Assembly: GCA_019634045.1 (NCBI GenBank)
Contig: JAHQWA010000168.1
Span: forward strand, 1-37,609
Length of the DNA stretch: 37,609 nt
Origin: Saprospiraceae bacterium
GTDB lineage: Bacteria; Bacteroidota; Bacteroidia; Chitinophagales; Saprospiraceae
Direction: 5' to 3'
Shown: positions 19,201 to 26,543 of the stretch, in pieces
Layout: each line of letters starts with the position of its first letter
Position numbering within the stretch: the first letter of the stretch is position 1
Notes under the pieces: generated by a model
What the model was told of the DNA's origin: nothing
Databases searched by the model: none
The model's input: only the letters and a program-made list of their open reading frames with translations
Program-made: the position numbers and the translations under genes

Positions 19201-22116
19201 AAGACTACAGAAGAAGCCCAAGGGGCATATTTCTATGACTACCATTCAAAAGATTGGACTATTTTTGGATCAGTCCTGCAGCAAGAAGATAGCATAATTG
19301 CCACTTACGTGCCGACGAAGCGTCGATTCTTGGGTATTCCCGAAGGAACCTACAATCTCACCATTATTCGTTCCGATTTTCAACTATATCAGACACAAAT
19401 ACATATTCAGGCGAATCGGACGTTTTATCAGCGATTGTCCGACTTAGCCTTTAAACCAGATACAACATCCTGGCTTTCAGCTGTAACGGCTATTTCCTAT
19501 TCCTCCTATCCTACAAAGGTAAAACCTCCCGTTGACCCTAGCCCCTGGCCTTATAGTGGACATGCAGGTACGATTACCGGTTATATCCGGGACAGTTCTG
19601 GTGAACCCCTAATCGGTGCGGCAATACTAGTCAAAGGAACCACCCGAGGAACTGTTACAGACATAGATGGAAGATTTGAGATACAGGTATCTCAATCGCA
19701 CCCTACTTTCGTCGTCAGTTATACCGGATTTGGGACACAAGAGTTTTCTCCCCAGGGCCCTGAGGTAGACCTCAACCTATCTGAAGCGCCTGAATACCTG
19801 GAAGAATTGATTGTTACTGGGTATAGCTCTTCAAGAGCATTTGGTGATCCAGTGATCCAAACGGATGCGATTAGCATTCAGAGTAGCAGAGCTAAAGAAA
19901 CCACTTATTGGATAGATGGGGTACGCACAGTTGGAACGTCCCCTACCCTCGATCTTGGTTTAGTCGTTCGTGGGAACTCCTCCGCACAAGTAGATAGTCC
20001 CTTGTACATCATCGATGGAAAAATCGGTGACCCTAGTAAACTGTTACCTAATCAAATTCGTACAACCTCCGTCATCAAAGGTCCGGAAGCAGTAGCCATA
20101 TATGGTTCAAGAGGTGCGAACGGAATAATTGTTATTAGCACAAATTTAGGGCCAGCGGGTCTTGATTTATTTGCGCTTACCAAAGCCTCCGGTCTTCGCA
20201 CCGACTTCAAGGACTACGGCTATTGGAAACCCAACATTATTACAGATAAAAATGGTGAAGCTTCCTTTACCGTAAGATTTCCAGATAACGTCACCGCTTG
20301 GAAAGGCTATGCACTGGGAATGGACAAAAAAAGGCGGAGTGGTGTTGGTTTCGCTGAAACGCGAGCTTTCAAACCCATCACTGCTCAGCTAGCCGTACCT
20401 CGATTTCTAATTGAAGGGGATCAAGCAGCTATAATCGGCAAGAGTTCCAATTACACGCCCGACTCGTTACAGATAAAAACGCGCTTTCTAGCATCCGACT
20501 CTTTACTGAGTCAACAGGAAAGTTGGCTCTCTAATGGGAAAGTGGAATCCACTGATATCCACGCAGGTATGGCCGGAGATACGCTGGCCATTACCTATTC
20601 CCTTTCCGCTATGAATGGGGCGTATGAGGATGGAGAAAGAAGAAAAATTCCTGTACTCAAGAAAGGGACGCTGGAAACACAAGGAACGTTTCACCTCTTG
20701 GACCAGGATACCAGCCTCGAACTCTCCTTTACTGAGGAAATGGGCCAAGTTGAGCTGTATATGGAACGGGACCTCTTACCGCAGCTGATCCGAGAAATTG
20801 ACTACTTAAAAAATTACAAATATGGCTGCAACGAGCAAACCGCTAGCAAACTAATAGCCTTGTGTTTGGAGAAGTCAGTCCGTGAACAACTAGGCGAGTC
20901 CTTTGATGATGAAGCTTTGATTCAAAAATGCATCCGTCGTCTTGATAGAAATCAAAATGAGGCCGGCGGTTGGGGCTGGTGGGAGAAAGCAGAAAGTGTA
21001 AACTGGATCACCCGCCATGTCATCAAAGCGCTCCTGATGGCGGACAAACTGGGCTATTCTTCGCAGCGTTTAGAAATAGCCCTTCGCGATCTAACCAGAG
21101 ATGCCAAAGTCTGGTCTGAGCAAGAAATCCTTGCCAATATTTCCATTTTGGCTCAGGCCAAGCAGAATTTCTCTTATGCGGAAACCCTAGCTGTCCTCGA
21201 CACTCAATCTAACAGCCTCCTCCAGCAATTTCAAATTTTACGTATAAAACAGCTGAGCGGACTGCCGTATCAATTAGACAGCCTTTATCACTACCAAAAG
21301 ACCACTTTATTTGGTAGTCATTACTGGGGGGAACCTTCCTATGGCTTTCCCGGCAACGATATTCGACTCACCCTTTTGGCGCATGATATCCTAGTCGAAG
21401 CTGGAAAAAAAGAGGAAGCTCAAAAAGTAAAAACCTTCTTTGTAGAGAATCGTAGACACACTGGGCAACGCCACAATTGGCGCAATACGCTAGAAACGGC
21501 CATGATTCTGCGCTCTATCTTACCAGGCATTTTGGCGGAAGGGAAAAAAGTTAGAGAAAGGATCCAGGTACAGTTGGCAGGCGCGACCACAAATACCATC
21601 GATAGCTTCCCCTACCGGCTTGAGCAGTCCGAATTTTCAGAAAACCTCACTATCAAAAAAACGGGGAGCGGCAGGCTATATCTCACCGCCTATCAGACCT
21701 TTTGGAACGATACGCCTACTAAAACGGATTCCACCTTTGCTGTATCAACATCCCTGGAGCAGGAAGGGGTCAACGTCCAGCAATTGGAAAAAGGCAAAAA
21801 AGCGGAACTAGTGATTAAGGTCGAAAGTAAAAAGCGGGCGGGTTATCTGATGCTAGAGGTGCCCATTCCTGCTTCTTGTTCCTACGCCAGCAAGCCCAAC
21901 GGAAGGCGAGGTGTGGAGGTCCACCGAGAATATGACATTCACCAAACAAGTATTTTCATTGAAGATCTGCCTCCGGGTAAGCATGAGTTTAGGATCAGTT
22001 TGGAACCTCGCTACTCAGGGGCATTCACCTTAAATCCAGCGAAAATGGAACAGATGTATTTTCCGACTTTCTATGGACGGGAGGGGATGAAGGAGGTAGA
22101 GGTCAAGGAGAAATAG
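16225..22116 (+). CDS. Alpha-2-macroglobulin family protein with embedded SusC-like carboxypeptidase-regulatory and TonB-plug module
   Basis: 1963 residues. A polar N-terminal ~35 residues precedes a hydrophobic signal ending VLHAQ, with no lipobox. An MG2 domain lies around residues 265-350 (THKPKYEPGDTVRLKAYA). At ~1115-1200 there is a CarboxypepD_reg-like domain (GEPLIGAAILVKGTTRGTVT, then LEELIVTGY). At ~1200-1310 a TonB-receptor plug follows, with PLYIIDGKIGDP, VIKGPEAVAIYGSRGANGI and VISTN. Directly after comes the conserved A2M block (WKPNIITDKNGEASFTVRFP, PDNVTAWKGYALG). The thioester motif GCNEQ is intact with Cys1535. No beta-barrel follows the plug, so this is not a receptor. Bacterial A2Ms are thought to trap proteases in the periplasm. 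The PBP1C partner gene seen with many proteobacterial A2Ms is absent. The plug insertion lies near the expected bait region. Confidence 0.85.
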   Translation: MKKLYTDVGEIWQSRFSSSPVYTDQRKFSLIRLCLRRVYLALSLMLWLSVLHAQQPIGLIFRISAEEAKELYKHGDKPIPDSYFHTVVDSFGIDRYVPEAAQRNGHYLYVRANREELEIFLNSTHTHHVLSVNNDRDLMLRVLNEEGTAIEDAQLKLGSKTIPYDPSVGSYRIKKRNRGGFLAVYLPTDTLFYEIDPKDSKGLLSKRYRHFTETQFGYYLTSPIRWGGQIYHYLRRLVLYGSWRPPRKYRRNGARSLHGYMLTHKPKYEPGDTVRLKAYATSPKGKPINRSLRITAKRYRQASTILDTLVEPITSGAFLLDWAIPDTVKLDQDYTITVTHPRHRKWDGLIHNFQYEAYQLDEVNYELQLPQDTFQRGERFVLTASAKDQNDLPVYDASIKLHVIVNRLLSFHADEIIIPDTLWAYEGSVVEAGKVDIVIPDSIFPAVRMRAQIAAVFSNSNGELQEKKRYFHYSPLDEQIQIDLRHGQLHGTYFRNQQEDSTAAILISTSVMDELPDSIQIQLPLSLDLSPLVKSYKIVTATAAKEIRLKSNYSSTLAGINFQVRREQDSIYLSLQNPHKISVNWLLQYPGGTLAEGTTMDEVWKGKWLATKNKSYYLKYQYQWGGQVTKKEQEVIQYKKLLKIEVDQPNQIAPGQEAVIQVKVKDHKGLPAEGVNLAVGAVNAQFETHQHLSPAKIPYKKGIEPMVYNSFKLRASSWSDEKVIGKKWRDDLQLANSHYYRLRYPKEGVYFQVDTLQQDSFYQTVAQFAPFIVKNGKSLPIYMIYCNRRLVYYDDIDRAQPYSFQGIEGLNSIIIRTRDAEISIDSVRLQKGEKLEFSIDLLHYMKWEHAKRIRIKEMPSVLTQEEKRLIRNSILVLKRPTGGSITVWDEANNIQHYDLRYNYQQHIKLGPFLQNSTIHYQESNGFKTDFPFEPGFSYDLSSEQIKLYQHDIFSKKEKVHLSNRYSGKPYQKVIYSPNEILTPKPILEPKRLKTTEEAQGAYFYDYHSKDWTIFGSVLQQEDSIIATYVPTKRRFLGIPEGTYNLTIIRSDFQLYQTQIHIQANRTFYQRLSDLAFKPDTTSWLSAVTAISYSSYPTKVKPPVDPSPWPYSGHAGTITGYIRDSSGEPLIGAAILVKGTTRGTVTDIDGRFEIQVSQSHPTFVVSYTGFGTQEFSPQGPEVDLNLSEAPEYLEELIVTGYSSSRAFGDPVIQTDAISIQSSRAKETTYWIDGVRTVGTSPTLDLGLVVRGNSSAQVDSPLYIIDGKIGDPSKLLPNQIRTTSVIKGPEAVAIYGSRGANGIIVISTNLGPAGLDLFALTKASGLRTDFKDYGYWKPNIITDKNGEASFTVRFPDNVTAWKGYALGMDKKRRSGVGFAETRAFKPITAQLAVPRFLIEGDQAAIIGKSSNYTPDSLQIKTRFLASDSLLSQQESWLSNGKVESTDIHAGMAGDTLAITYSLSAMNGAYEDGERRKIPVLKKGTLETQGTFHLLDQDTSLELSFTEEMGQVELYMERDLLPQLIREIDYLKNYKYGCNEQTASKLIALCLEKSVREQLGESFDDEALIQKCIRRLDRNQNEAGGWGWWEKAESVNWITRHVIKALLMADKLGYSSQRLEIALRDLTRDAKVWSEQEILANISILAQAKQNFSYAETLAVLDTQSNSLLQQFQILRIKQLSGLPYQLDSLYHYQKTTLFGSHYWGEPSYGFPGNDIRLTLLAHDILVEAGKKEEAQKVKTFFVENRRHTGQRHNWRNTLETAMILRSILPGILAEGKKVRERIQVQLAGATTNTIDSFPYRLEQSEFSENLTIKKTGSGRLYLTAYQTFWNDTPTKTDSTFAVSTSLEQEGVNVQQLEKGKKAELVIKVESKKRAGYLMLEVPIPASCSYASKPNGRRGVEVHREYDIHQTSIFIEDLPPGKHEFRISLEPRYSGAFTLNPAKMEQMYFPTFYGREGMKEVEVKEK

Positions 22117-22125
22117 CGATTCGCC

Positions 22126-22174
22126 AAGCATTCGAAGTTTACTACAATCGTTTTCTAGCAAACTTCGGATGCTT
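22126..22174. terminator. Inverted repeat between convergent genes, possible terminator
   Basis: Arms AAGCATTCGAAGTTT (22126-22140) and AAACTTCGGATGCTT (22160-22174) pair over 15 bases with one G.T pair, with a 19-base loop. It is located between the A2M stop and the stop of the minus-strand hydrolase. The loop is long and no clean T-run follows, so efficiency is doubtful. Confidence 0.5.
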
Positions 22175-22181
22175 CCAGCTT

Positions 22182-23090
22182 TTACTTGGCTAGTTCGCCT
22201 TCCTCTTCTAGCACCGCTTCGGTTGGCGCTTGTTCCGTATTAAGTACAAAATCCACTAGCATATCCGGTGCTTGCATTTGTAGAGGGTGGTCGCCATCAG
22301 CAATGGTCACTAGTTCTTTATCAGTATCCATCAACTCCATTAGGAAAGGTGAATTATTGTACGGAACCAAGGTGTCGGCATCCCCGTGAATCAATACTAC
22401 CGGAACACTGATTTTGGGGTACAATGGCAAAATTTCACGCAGCGCATCAGGATGGCTTAGTTTTTCAACATTAGAGACCCAAAGCATGCGAGGAAGTAGA
22501 AATCTAAAGATTTTGAAATTCAGAAAATACGATATCCGAAAAGTAACCTCATTATCGGGATCGTATTGCCCAGACACCCCGACGATCTTGGCAATTTTTT
22601 CCGGTTGGAGTGCCCCCATAATCACCGCAATCGGACCTCCGTAGCTATGCCCCATAATCACCGCCTTTTGGGTCTCCCCTTCTAATACTTCTAAAATCTT
22701 GTCGGCATGCACTCGTAGGTCTTTCTCCGCTCCACGCGGCTTCGTTCCTCCATAGCCCGGACGATCTACCACCAGCAATCGGTACTTTTCATAAATCCGT
22801 TCTCTCTTAGCCACAGCACTCCAATCCATCACACTCCCAGGAGCACCATGTATCAGTAAAAGGGGTTGCTTATCAGGATCTCCAATCTCCAAATACCGCA
22901 AACCAGAAGGAGTGTAATTGATCGTCCAATCTTTTCTGGGAATGTCCTTGTACCACCATCGTGTGCCCTTCTCTGAGGAGACATAGCGATCGAAGGATTC
23001 AATGACAATAAATAGGATGGCGACTAGGGCCAAGGCGATGTAAAGGATCCAGCGGAAAATCCTTTTTGTAATGGGAAAGAAGCGGCTCAT
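22182..23090 (-). CDS. Membrane-anchored alpha/beta hydrolase
   Basis: 302 residues. A single hydrophobic segment at ~13-32 without a good cleavage site suggests an N-terminal anchor with the enzyme facing the periplasm. The alpha/beta-hydrolase core is complete: the oxyanion strand LLLIHGAPGSVMDWS, the nucleophile elbow GHSYGG (Ser), an acid in HGDADTLVP (Asp), and the catalytic His in DGDHPLQMQ. VDRPGYGGT is typical of the esterase/epoxide-hydrolase-like branch. No lid or specificity feature identifies a substrate. It is convergent with the A2M gene; on its 5' side a 32-codon frame ends 14 bases before its start and might be co-transcribed. Confidence 0.85.
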   Translation of the reverse strand: MSRFFPITKRIFRWILYIALALVAILFIVIESFDRYVSSEKGTRWWYKDIPRKDWTINYTPSGLRYLEIGDPDKQPLLLIHGAPGSVMDWSAVAKRERIYEKYRLLVVDRPGYGGTKPRGAEKDLRVHADKILEVLEGETQKAVIMGHSYGGPIAVIMGALQPEKIAKIVGVSGQYDPDNEVTFRISYFLNFKIFRFLLPRMLWVSNVEKLSHPDALREILPLYPKISVPVVLIHGDADTLVPYNNSPFLMELMDTDKELVTIADGDHPLQMQAPDMLVDFVLNTEQAPTEAVLEEEGELAK

Positions 23091-23104
23091 AACGGCAGTT
23101 TATC

Positions 23105-23203
23105 TTAAAGCTCTATATGGAGGTAAGCTTGTGGACCTTCCTCTTGACTGGATAGGCTGCAAGCAGAAGCATACAATACGAGAACTGAATTAAATCCTTT
23201 CAT
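23105..23203 (-). CDS. Possible tiny lipoprotein (32 residues) upstream of the hydrolase
   Basis: An ATG at 23203 opens a 32-codon frame ending in TAA at 23105. Its first 15 residues look like a short lipoprotein signal: Met-Lys, a hydrophobic run with VLVLYASAC, then SLSSQEEG, which is a usual soluble sequence after a lipidated Cys. It lies 14 bases upstream of the hydrolase and reads in the same direction. It may be a genuine micro-lipoprotein, a lysis-protein-like peptide, or chance. There is no homology support. Confidence 0.3.
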   Translation of the reverse strand: MKGFNSVLVLYASACSLSSQEEGPQAYLHIEL

Positions 23204-23377
23204 TTGTGTTTTGCCAAGCATCAGTTCCTGCATTAAAACGTCTCGCCCGCAGAATTGTTAAGCGGTAGCGCTCATTTATCGACCAATTCCACTTCAGAAG
23301 GGCCAAAAACGCCACATTCCCTCCCCTCATTGGTCCCCAATCACCACCAATCGGAAAAAAGATGAAAAAAAATCGAC
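23204..23377. other. Part of the 361-base intergenic region before the six-gene operon
   Basis: Between the hydrolase start (23090) and the operon's first ATG (23452) there is only the possible tiny lipoprotein frame, this stretch, and then the promoter-operator region. In this stretch I see no gene, no hairpin of note and no consensus promoter. Confidence 0.5.
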
Positions 23378-23431
23378 ACTTAGTTTGACTTTTAAACTAA
23401 GTAAGAATATATTTGTATCGGAACTTAGTTT
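23378..23431 (+). promoter_or_regulatory. Operator: 9-bp inverted repeat plus a third half-site
   Basis: ACTTAGTTT (23378-23386) and AAACTAAGT (23394-23402) form a perfect 9-bp inverted repeat with a seven-base spacer. A third copy, ACTTAGTTT, occurs at 23423-23431 just past the expected start of transcription. The first arm covers the -33 element and the third half-site lies in the early leader, so a dimeric repressor bound here would block RNA polymerase. No regulator gene adjoins it. A winged-helix (MarR/HxlR-type) regulator is plausible but not shown. Confidence 0.65.
23384..23415 (+). promoter_or_regulatory. Consensus Bacteroidota promoter of the six-gene operon
   Basis: TTTG at 23384-23387, a 20-base spacer, then TATATTTG at 23408-23415: a full match to TTTG-N(17-23)-TAnnTTTG. 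Transcription should begin near 23422, giving a leader of about 30 bases before the ATG at 23452. The in-frame TTG at 23413 lies inside the -7 box and so cannot be the translation start. Confidence 0.75.
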
Positions 23432-23451
23432 TAAAACAAAACGAAGCTAAA

Positions 23452-24354
23452 ATGTCAGCACCTTATAACCCCTTATACCATCGAAATACCGTAAGTAAAT
23501 TGATCCAAAAGATCATGGCAGCGCAAAGCCTGTTGGCCTTATTCCCTACTGGAAGTAGCAAGAAGCAATACAGGGAAGCCGTAAAGCAGCTACACCCGGA
23601 TCTATGCACAGAACCCATGGCAGAGGAAGCACTAATTCGGTTAAACGAACTCAGAATGAAACATGAAAAGGGCATTGTGATAACCGATGATGCAGGTAGT
23701 ATTTGGACCCAAAATAAAGAAGCCATTTTCCGTGGTGATCTAGGTTTGCTCCGTACTTCCATTCAGAATTACCAGCATCTTAAACACCTAAAATCCGAAG
23801 CCGCCCAACATTTTACGCTGTACTTGCCGCAACACATGGAAATGACGGATATTCTGAAAGCAGAATTCCCATTTCGTGCAATTCCCTTACACAGTTTAGA
23901 ACTGCCTCAGGAACATGTCAATTGGGTATTGTCAAGACTCTTAGAGCTTGTAGCCTGGTTGGCGCAGGAAGGCTTTGTACATGGTGGAATTAATCCTCGC
24001 AGCATCTTCATTTTGCCGGAGACGCATGGTATTGTATTGACATCATTTTACCACATGAAAAAAGTGGGCGACCGCTTAACGGCTATTTCTGCGGCCTACC
24101 AACACTGGTATCCGAAGCAAGTCTTCACCGAAAAACGAGCTAGCTCCCTAATTGATCTGGAATGCTGTAAAAGAACAGCAGCCTACCTACTGGGTGACAA
24201 GTCTGGCTTGGGCGTCAAGCTGAAGAAGAGTCACTTGGGCGAATACATTGACTTTTTATTGGATCGGCATGAAAATGCCTATACCTGCTACGACGAGTAT
24301 AGAAAACTGCTACAGCGACATTTTGAGCCACGCTTTGTACCGCTGGCCCTGTAA
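23452..24354 (+). CDS. J-domain and pseudokinase fusion protein
   Basis: 300 residues from the ATG at 23452. Residues ~20-70 resemble a short J-domain: helix II with KKQYREAVKQLHPDL containing the HPD motif (residues 48-50) that stimulates Hsp70, then helix III AEEALIRLNELRMK. Residues ~75-255 look like a protein-kinase fold: a hydrophobic helix followed by EGFVHGGINPRSIFIL, which aligns with the HRDxKxxN catalytic loop, and GIVLTSFYHM where DFG is expected. Asp of HRD is Gly, Lys is Asn, Asn is Ser and DFG reads TSF, so catalysis is unlikely. The likely role is a chaperone-recruiting scaffold. First gene of the operon; the vWA gene follows after 34 bases. The J-domain call is firm on HPD and helix pattern; the kinase call is by eye. 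Confidence 0.65.
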   Translation: MSAPYNPLYHRNTVSKLIQKIMAAQSLLALFPTGSSKKQYREAVKQLHPDLCTEPMAEEALIRLNELRMKHEKGIVITDDAGSIWTQNKEAIFRGDLGLLRTSIQNYQHLKHLKSEAAQHFTLYLPQHMEMTDILKAEFPFRAIPLHSLELPQEHVNWVLSRLLELVAWLAQEGFVHGGINPRSIFILPETHGIVLTSFYHMKKVGDRLTAISAAYQHWYPKQVFTEKRASSLIDLECCKRTAAYLLGDKSGLGVKLKKSHLGEYIDFLLDRHENAYTCYDEYRKLLQRHFEPRFVPLAL

Positions 24355-24388
24355 AACACGTGATTGTTAACATCAAAAACCAAAGAAA

Positions 24389-25312
24389 ATGGGATATACA
24401 AATTGGTCAAGATCAGCCTATGCCAACCTAAAGGCTGACTACTCCAAAAAATCAACCAACGCCATCTTTAAATCCAACACTACTCGAAAGGTAGCTGACG
24501 ATATGAATCCTTACGGACTCAGTTTTCGTGAAAGTCGCGACTCCACTGCACACCCTAATTCCCTCGCGATTGGGGTATTCTTGGACGTTACCGGCTCCAT
24601 GCGGAATATACCTGAGCACCTGATCCGTCATAAATTGGGATCCCTCATGGATACGCTATTGGATCACGGTGTAGAAGACCCTCAAGTTCTCTTTGCTGCC
24701 ATCGGGGATCATATCTCTGATAGAGCGCCCTTGCAAGTTGGGCAATTCGAATCCGGTACGGATGAGCTAAATCACTGCCTCTCCAGCATCTATCTCGAAG
24801 GAGGAGGAGGAGGTCAAACCATGGAATCCTACCTACTAGCCTGGCTAGTCGCCGGTCGACACACCTCCATTGATTGCTTTGAAAAGCGCAATAAGAAAGG
24901 TTTTCTCTTTACCATGGGCGACGAAATGAGCTGGGATGAGGTAGATGCGGATCGTCTAAAAGGGATCATGGGCTACCCTGAGGCAAGTCCGATCACAGCA
25001 AAAGATGTACTTGCACAAGCTCAGCGCATGTATCATGTGTTTCACATTCACGTCAATGAAGCCAGCTATCGAGATGACCCAAGGGTAATGGGGTACTGGC
25101 GGGATTTGCTCGGGGAAAACCTCCTAATTCTAGATGATCAGAACGCTATTGCGGAAGTGATTGCCAGTACGATCGCGGTGATTCAGGGCGTGAAGTTGGA
25201 CAAGGTGGCTTCTAGCTTTGATAGCGGTACAGCCAAGGCAGTCAAGAAAGCACTGGTCAATGTTTCGGGAGGGAGTTTGAGTCAGCAAGAAAACGGCATC
25301 ATTAAATTATAA
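24389..25312 (+). CDS. vWA-domain protein with MIDAS motif
   Basis: 307 residues, cytoplasmic, no signal or membrane segment. After ~58 polar residues the vWA core starts with LAIGVFLDVTGSM, giving the metal-ion-dependent adhesion site D66-x-T68-x-S70, a T-for-S variant of DxSxS. Further core strands are VLFAAIGDHISD and KGFLFTMGDEMSW, the latter probably supplying the distal MIDAS residues. An unusual Gly-rich stretch (EGGGGGQT, ~residues 139-146) precedes a helix where the family has a threonine loop. vWA proteins commonly bind a partner through the metal; here the likely partner is the J-domain/pseudokinase encoded just upstream. A hairpin separates it from the next gene. Confidence 0.8.
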   Translation: MGYTNWSRSAYANLKADYSKKSTNAIFKSNTTRKVADDMNPYGLSFRESRDSTAHPNSLAIGVFLDVTGSMRNIPEHLIRHKLGSLMDTLLDHGVEDPQVLFAAIGDHISDRAPLQVGQFESGTDELNHCLSSIYLEGGGGGQTMESYLLAWLVAGRHTSIDCFEKRNKKGFLFTMGDEMSWDEVDADRLKGIMGYPEASPITAKDVLAQAQRMYHVFHIHVNEASYRDDPRVMGYWRDLLGENLLILDDQNAIAEVIASTIAVIQGVKLDKVASSFDSGTAKAVKKALVNVSGGSLSQQENGIIKL

Positions 25313-25318
25313 TTCCAA

Positions 25319-25348
25319 GACAGGGGCTTCACCTTTGAGGCCCCAGTC
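25319..25348 (+). terminator. Intercistronic hairpin between vWA and PurA-like genes
   Basis: GACAGGGGCTTCA pairs with TGAGGCCCCAGTC over 13 positions, with one A.A mismatch and one G.T pair, closing on CCTT. It begins seven bases after the vWA stop and ends 19 bases before the next ATG. No T-run follows, so it may be an RNA processing or stability element or a weak internal terminator rather than an operon end. Confidence 0.5.
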
Positions 25349-25367
25349 ATTACCCAAATTCCAAAAC

Positions 25368-26543
25368 ATGAAAACCAAAATCGTTTTAGGCTTAGGATAT
25401 GGAGATGAAGGCAAGGGACTCACGACAGATTACCTCTGCCAGCAAACCAAACAGCCACTAGTCATCCGCTTTTCCGGAGGGCATCAGGCTGGGCATACGG
25501 TGGTAACGGAAAAGGGTGAGCGACATGTATTTTCCAGCTTCGGGGCCGGTGGCCTGCAAGGCGTTCCTACCTACTGGAGTTCTTTTTGCACCTTATCTCC
25601 CATCAACTATATGAACGAATGGTTGGCTTTGAGAGAGCTAGGTCACACCCCTACCCTATTTGTCGATAGCTTGGCCCCCATCACCACTCCTTATGATGTC
25701 TTTTTCAATCGACATACCGAAAAGAAGAACCAGCACGGAAGCTGTGGGCTAGGCTTTGGCGCCACCATTGCCCGCCAGCTAACGCCTTACAAATTCTATG
25801 CACAAGACCTTCTCTATCCTAAAGTGGTGGAGCAAAAATTAAAAGCTATCGCTCAGTACTATGCGGGGCTTGGCCAAGACTACTTTACAAACGCAGCTTT
25901 CTTAGAACAATTGGAGCTATTCCAGCGAGCCGCTCAGGATATCACAGACACCTTTACAATTGTGCAAGAAAAGATTTTCTTTACGGAAATAGCGCAGCAA
26001 TTTAGCGACCTCATTTTTGAGGGAAGTCAAGGAATTTTACTGGACATGGACTTTGGCTTCTTCCCAAATGTCACCCGTTGCTCGACAACCTCTAGAAACG
26101 CTTTTACTCTGATGAACAGAAATCGTTTGCCGATGCCGGAGATATTCTACATCACACGTGCCTATCAAACCCGGCATGGCAACGGTTTTCTATCCAATGA
26201 ACAATTCCCCTTGCACTATACCCCAAATCCCCAGGAGACCAACCAGTTCAATCCCTGGCAGGGGCATCAGCGCTGTAGCATTCTAGATTTGGATATGCTC
26301 AACTACGCCTTGGCTTGTGATCACAACTATTCGGAAAATGCAAAAAAACACTTAGTGGTAAGCTGTTTAGATCAACTAGAGGGGCCTATTCAGGCTTCTC
26401 AGGATGGGATTATTCATCACTTCGCCTCCTCTTTAGATTTGCTTAAGCATTTGAATATTTCTTTTGCATCGGTGCTGGAAAGTTGGTCGGAATGCGGGGC
26501 AAAAATGCGCACTCAGCGCCTCAGTTACTCAGGGGGTGAGTAG
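25368..26543 (+). CDS. Divergent adenylosuccinate-synthetase (PurA) homologue
   Basis: 391 residues from the ATG at 25368 (an upstream TTG lies within the hairpin). The GTP/IMP part is clear: VLGLGYGDEGKG with the catalytic-type Asp13, SGGHQAGHTV with the catalytic-type His43 (the family has NAGHT), HGSCGLGFGATIAR in the IMP-phosphate region, DLIFEGSQGILLDMDFG, and RAYQTRHGNG. It is shorter than the usual ~425-430. The loop that binds aspartate, TTGRxRR in true PurA, reads NPWQGHQRC instead. So the ligase chemistry (phosphorylating a purine 6-oxo group) may be kept while the amino donor differs. It is clearly not the housekeeping copy by sequence. Neighbours are nucleoside-processing enzymes, the next gene starting 12 bases later. 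Confidence 0.8.
   Translation: MKTKIVLGLGYGDEGKGLTTDYLCQQTKQPLVIRFSGGHQAGHTVVTEKGERHVFSSFGAGGLQGVPTYWSSFCTLSPINYMNEWLALRELGHTPTLFVDSLAPITTPYDVFFNRHTEKKNQHGSCGLGFGATIARQLTPYKFYAQDLLYPKVVEQKLKAIAQYYAGLGQDYFTNAAFLEQLELFQRAAQDITDTFTIVQEKIFFTEIAQQFSDLIFEGSQGILLDMDFGFFPNVTRCSTTSRNAFTLMNRNRLPMPEIFYITRAYQTRHGNGFLSNEQFPLHYTPNPQETNQFNPWQGHQRCSILDLDMLNYALACDHNYSENAKKHLVVSCLDQLEGPIQASQDGIIHHFASSLDLLKHLNISFASVLESWSECGAKMRTQRLSYSGGE

Noticed and set aside
16225..22116. A2M gene as an assembly artefact joining a SusC receptor to an A2M
   Set aside because: The frame is continuous on both sides, the plug is followed directly by A2M sequence, and no barrel fragment or frame change is seen.
23413..23451. TTG start for the J-domain protein
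   Set aside because: The TTG is part of the -7 promoter element, so it cannot be translated from the predicted transcript.
25368..26543. PurZ-type 2-aminoadenine synthesis
   Set aside because: As I recall it, phage PurZ replaces the Asp of GDEGKG, which is intact here, and no phage DNA polymerase or dATP hydrolase gene is present; the aspartate loop differs in another way.
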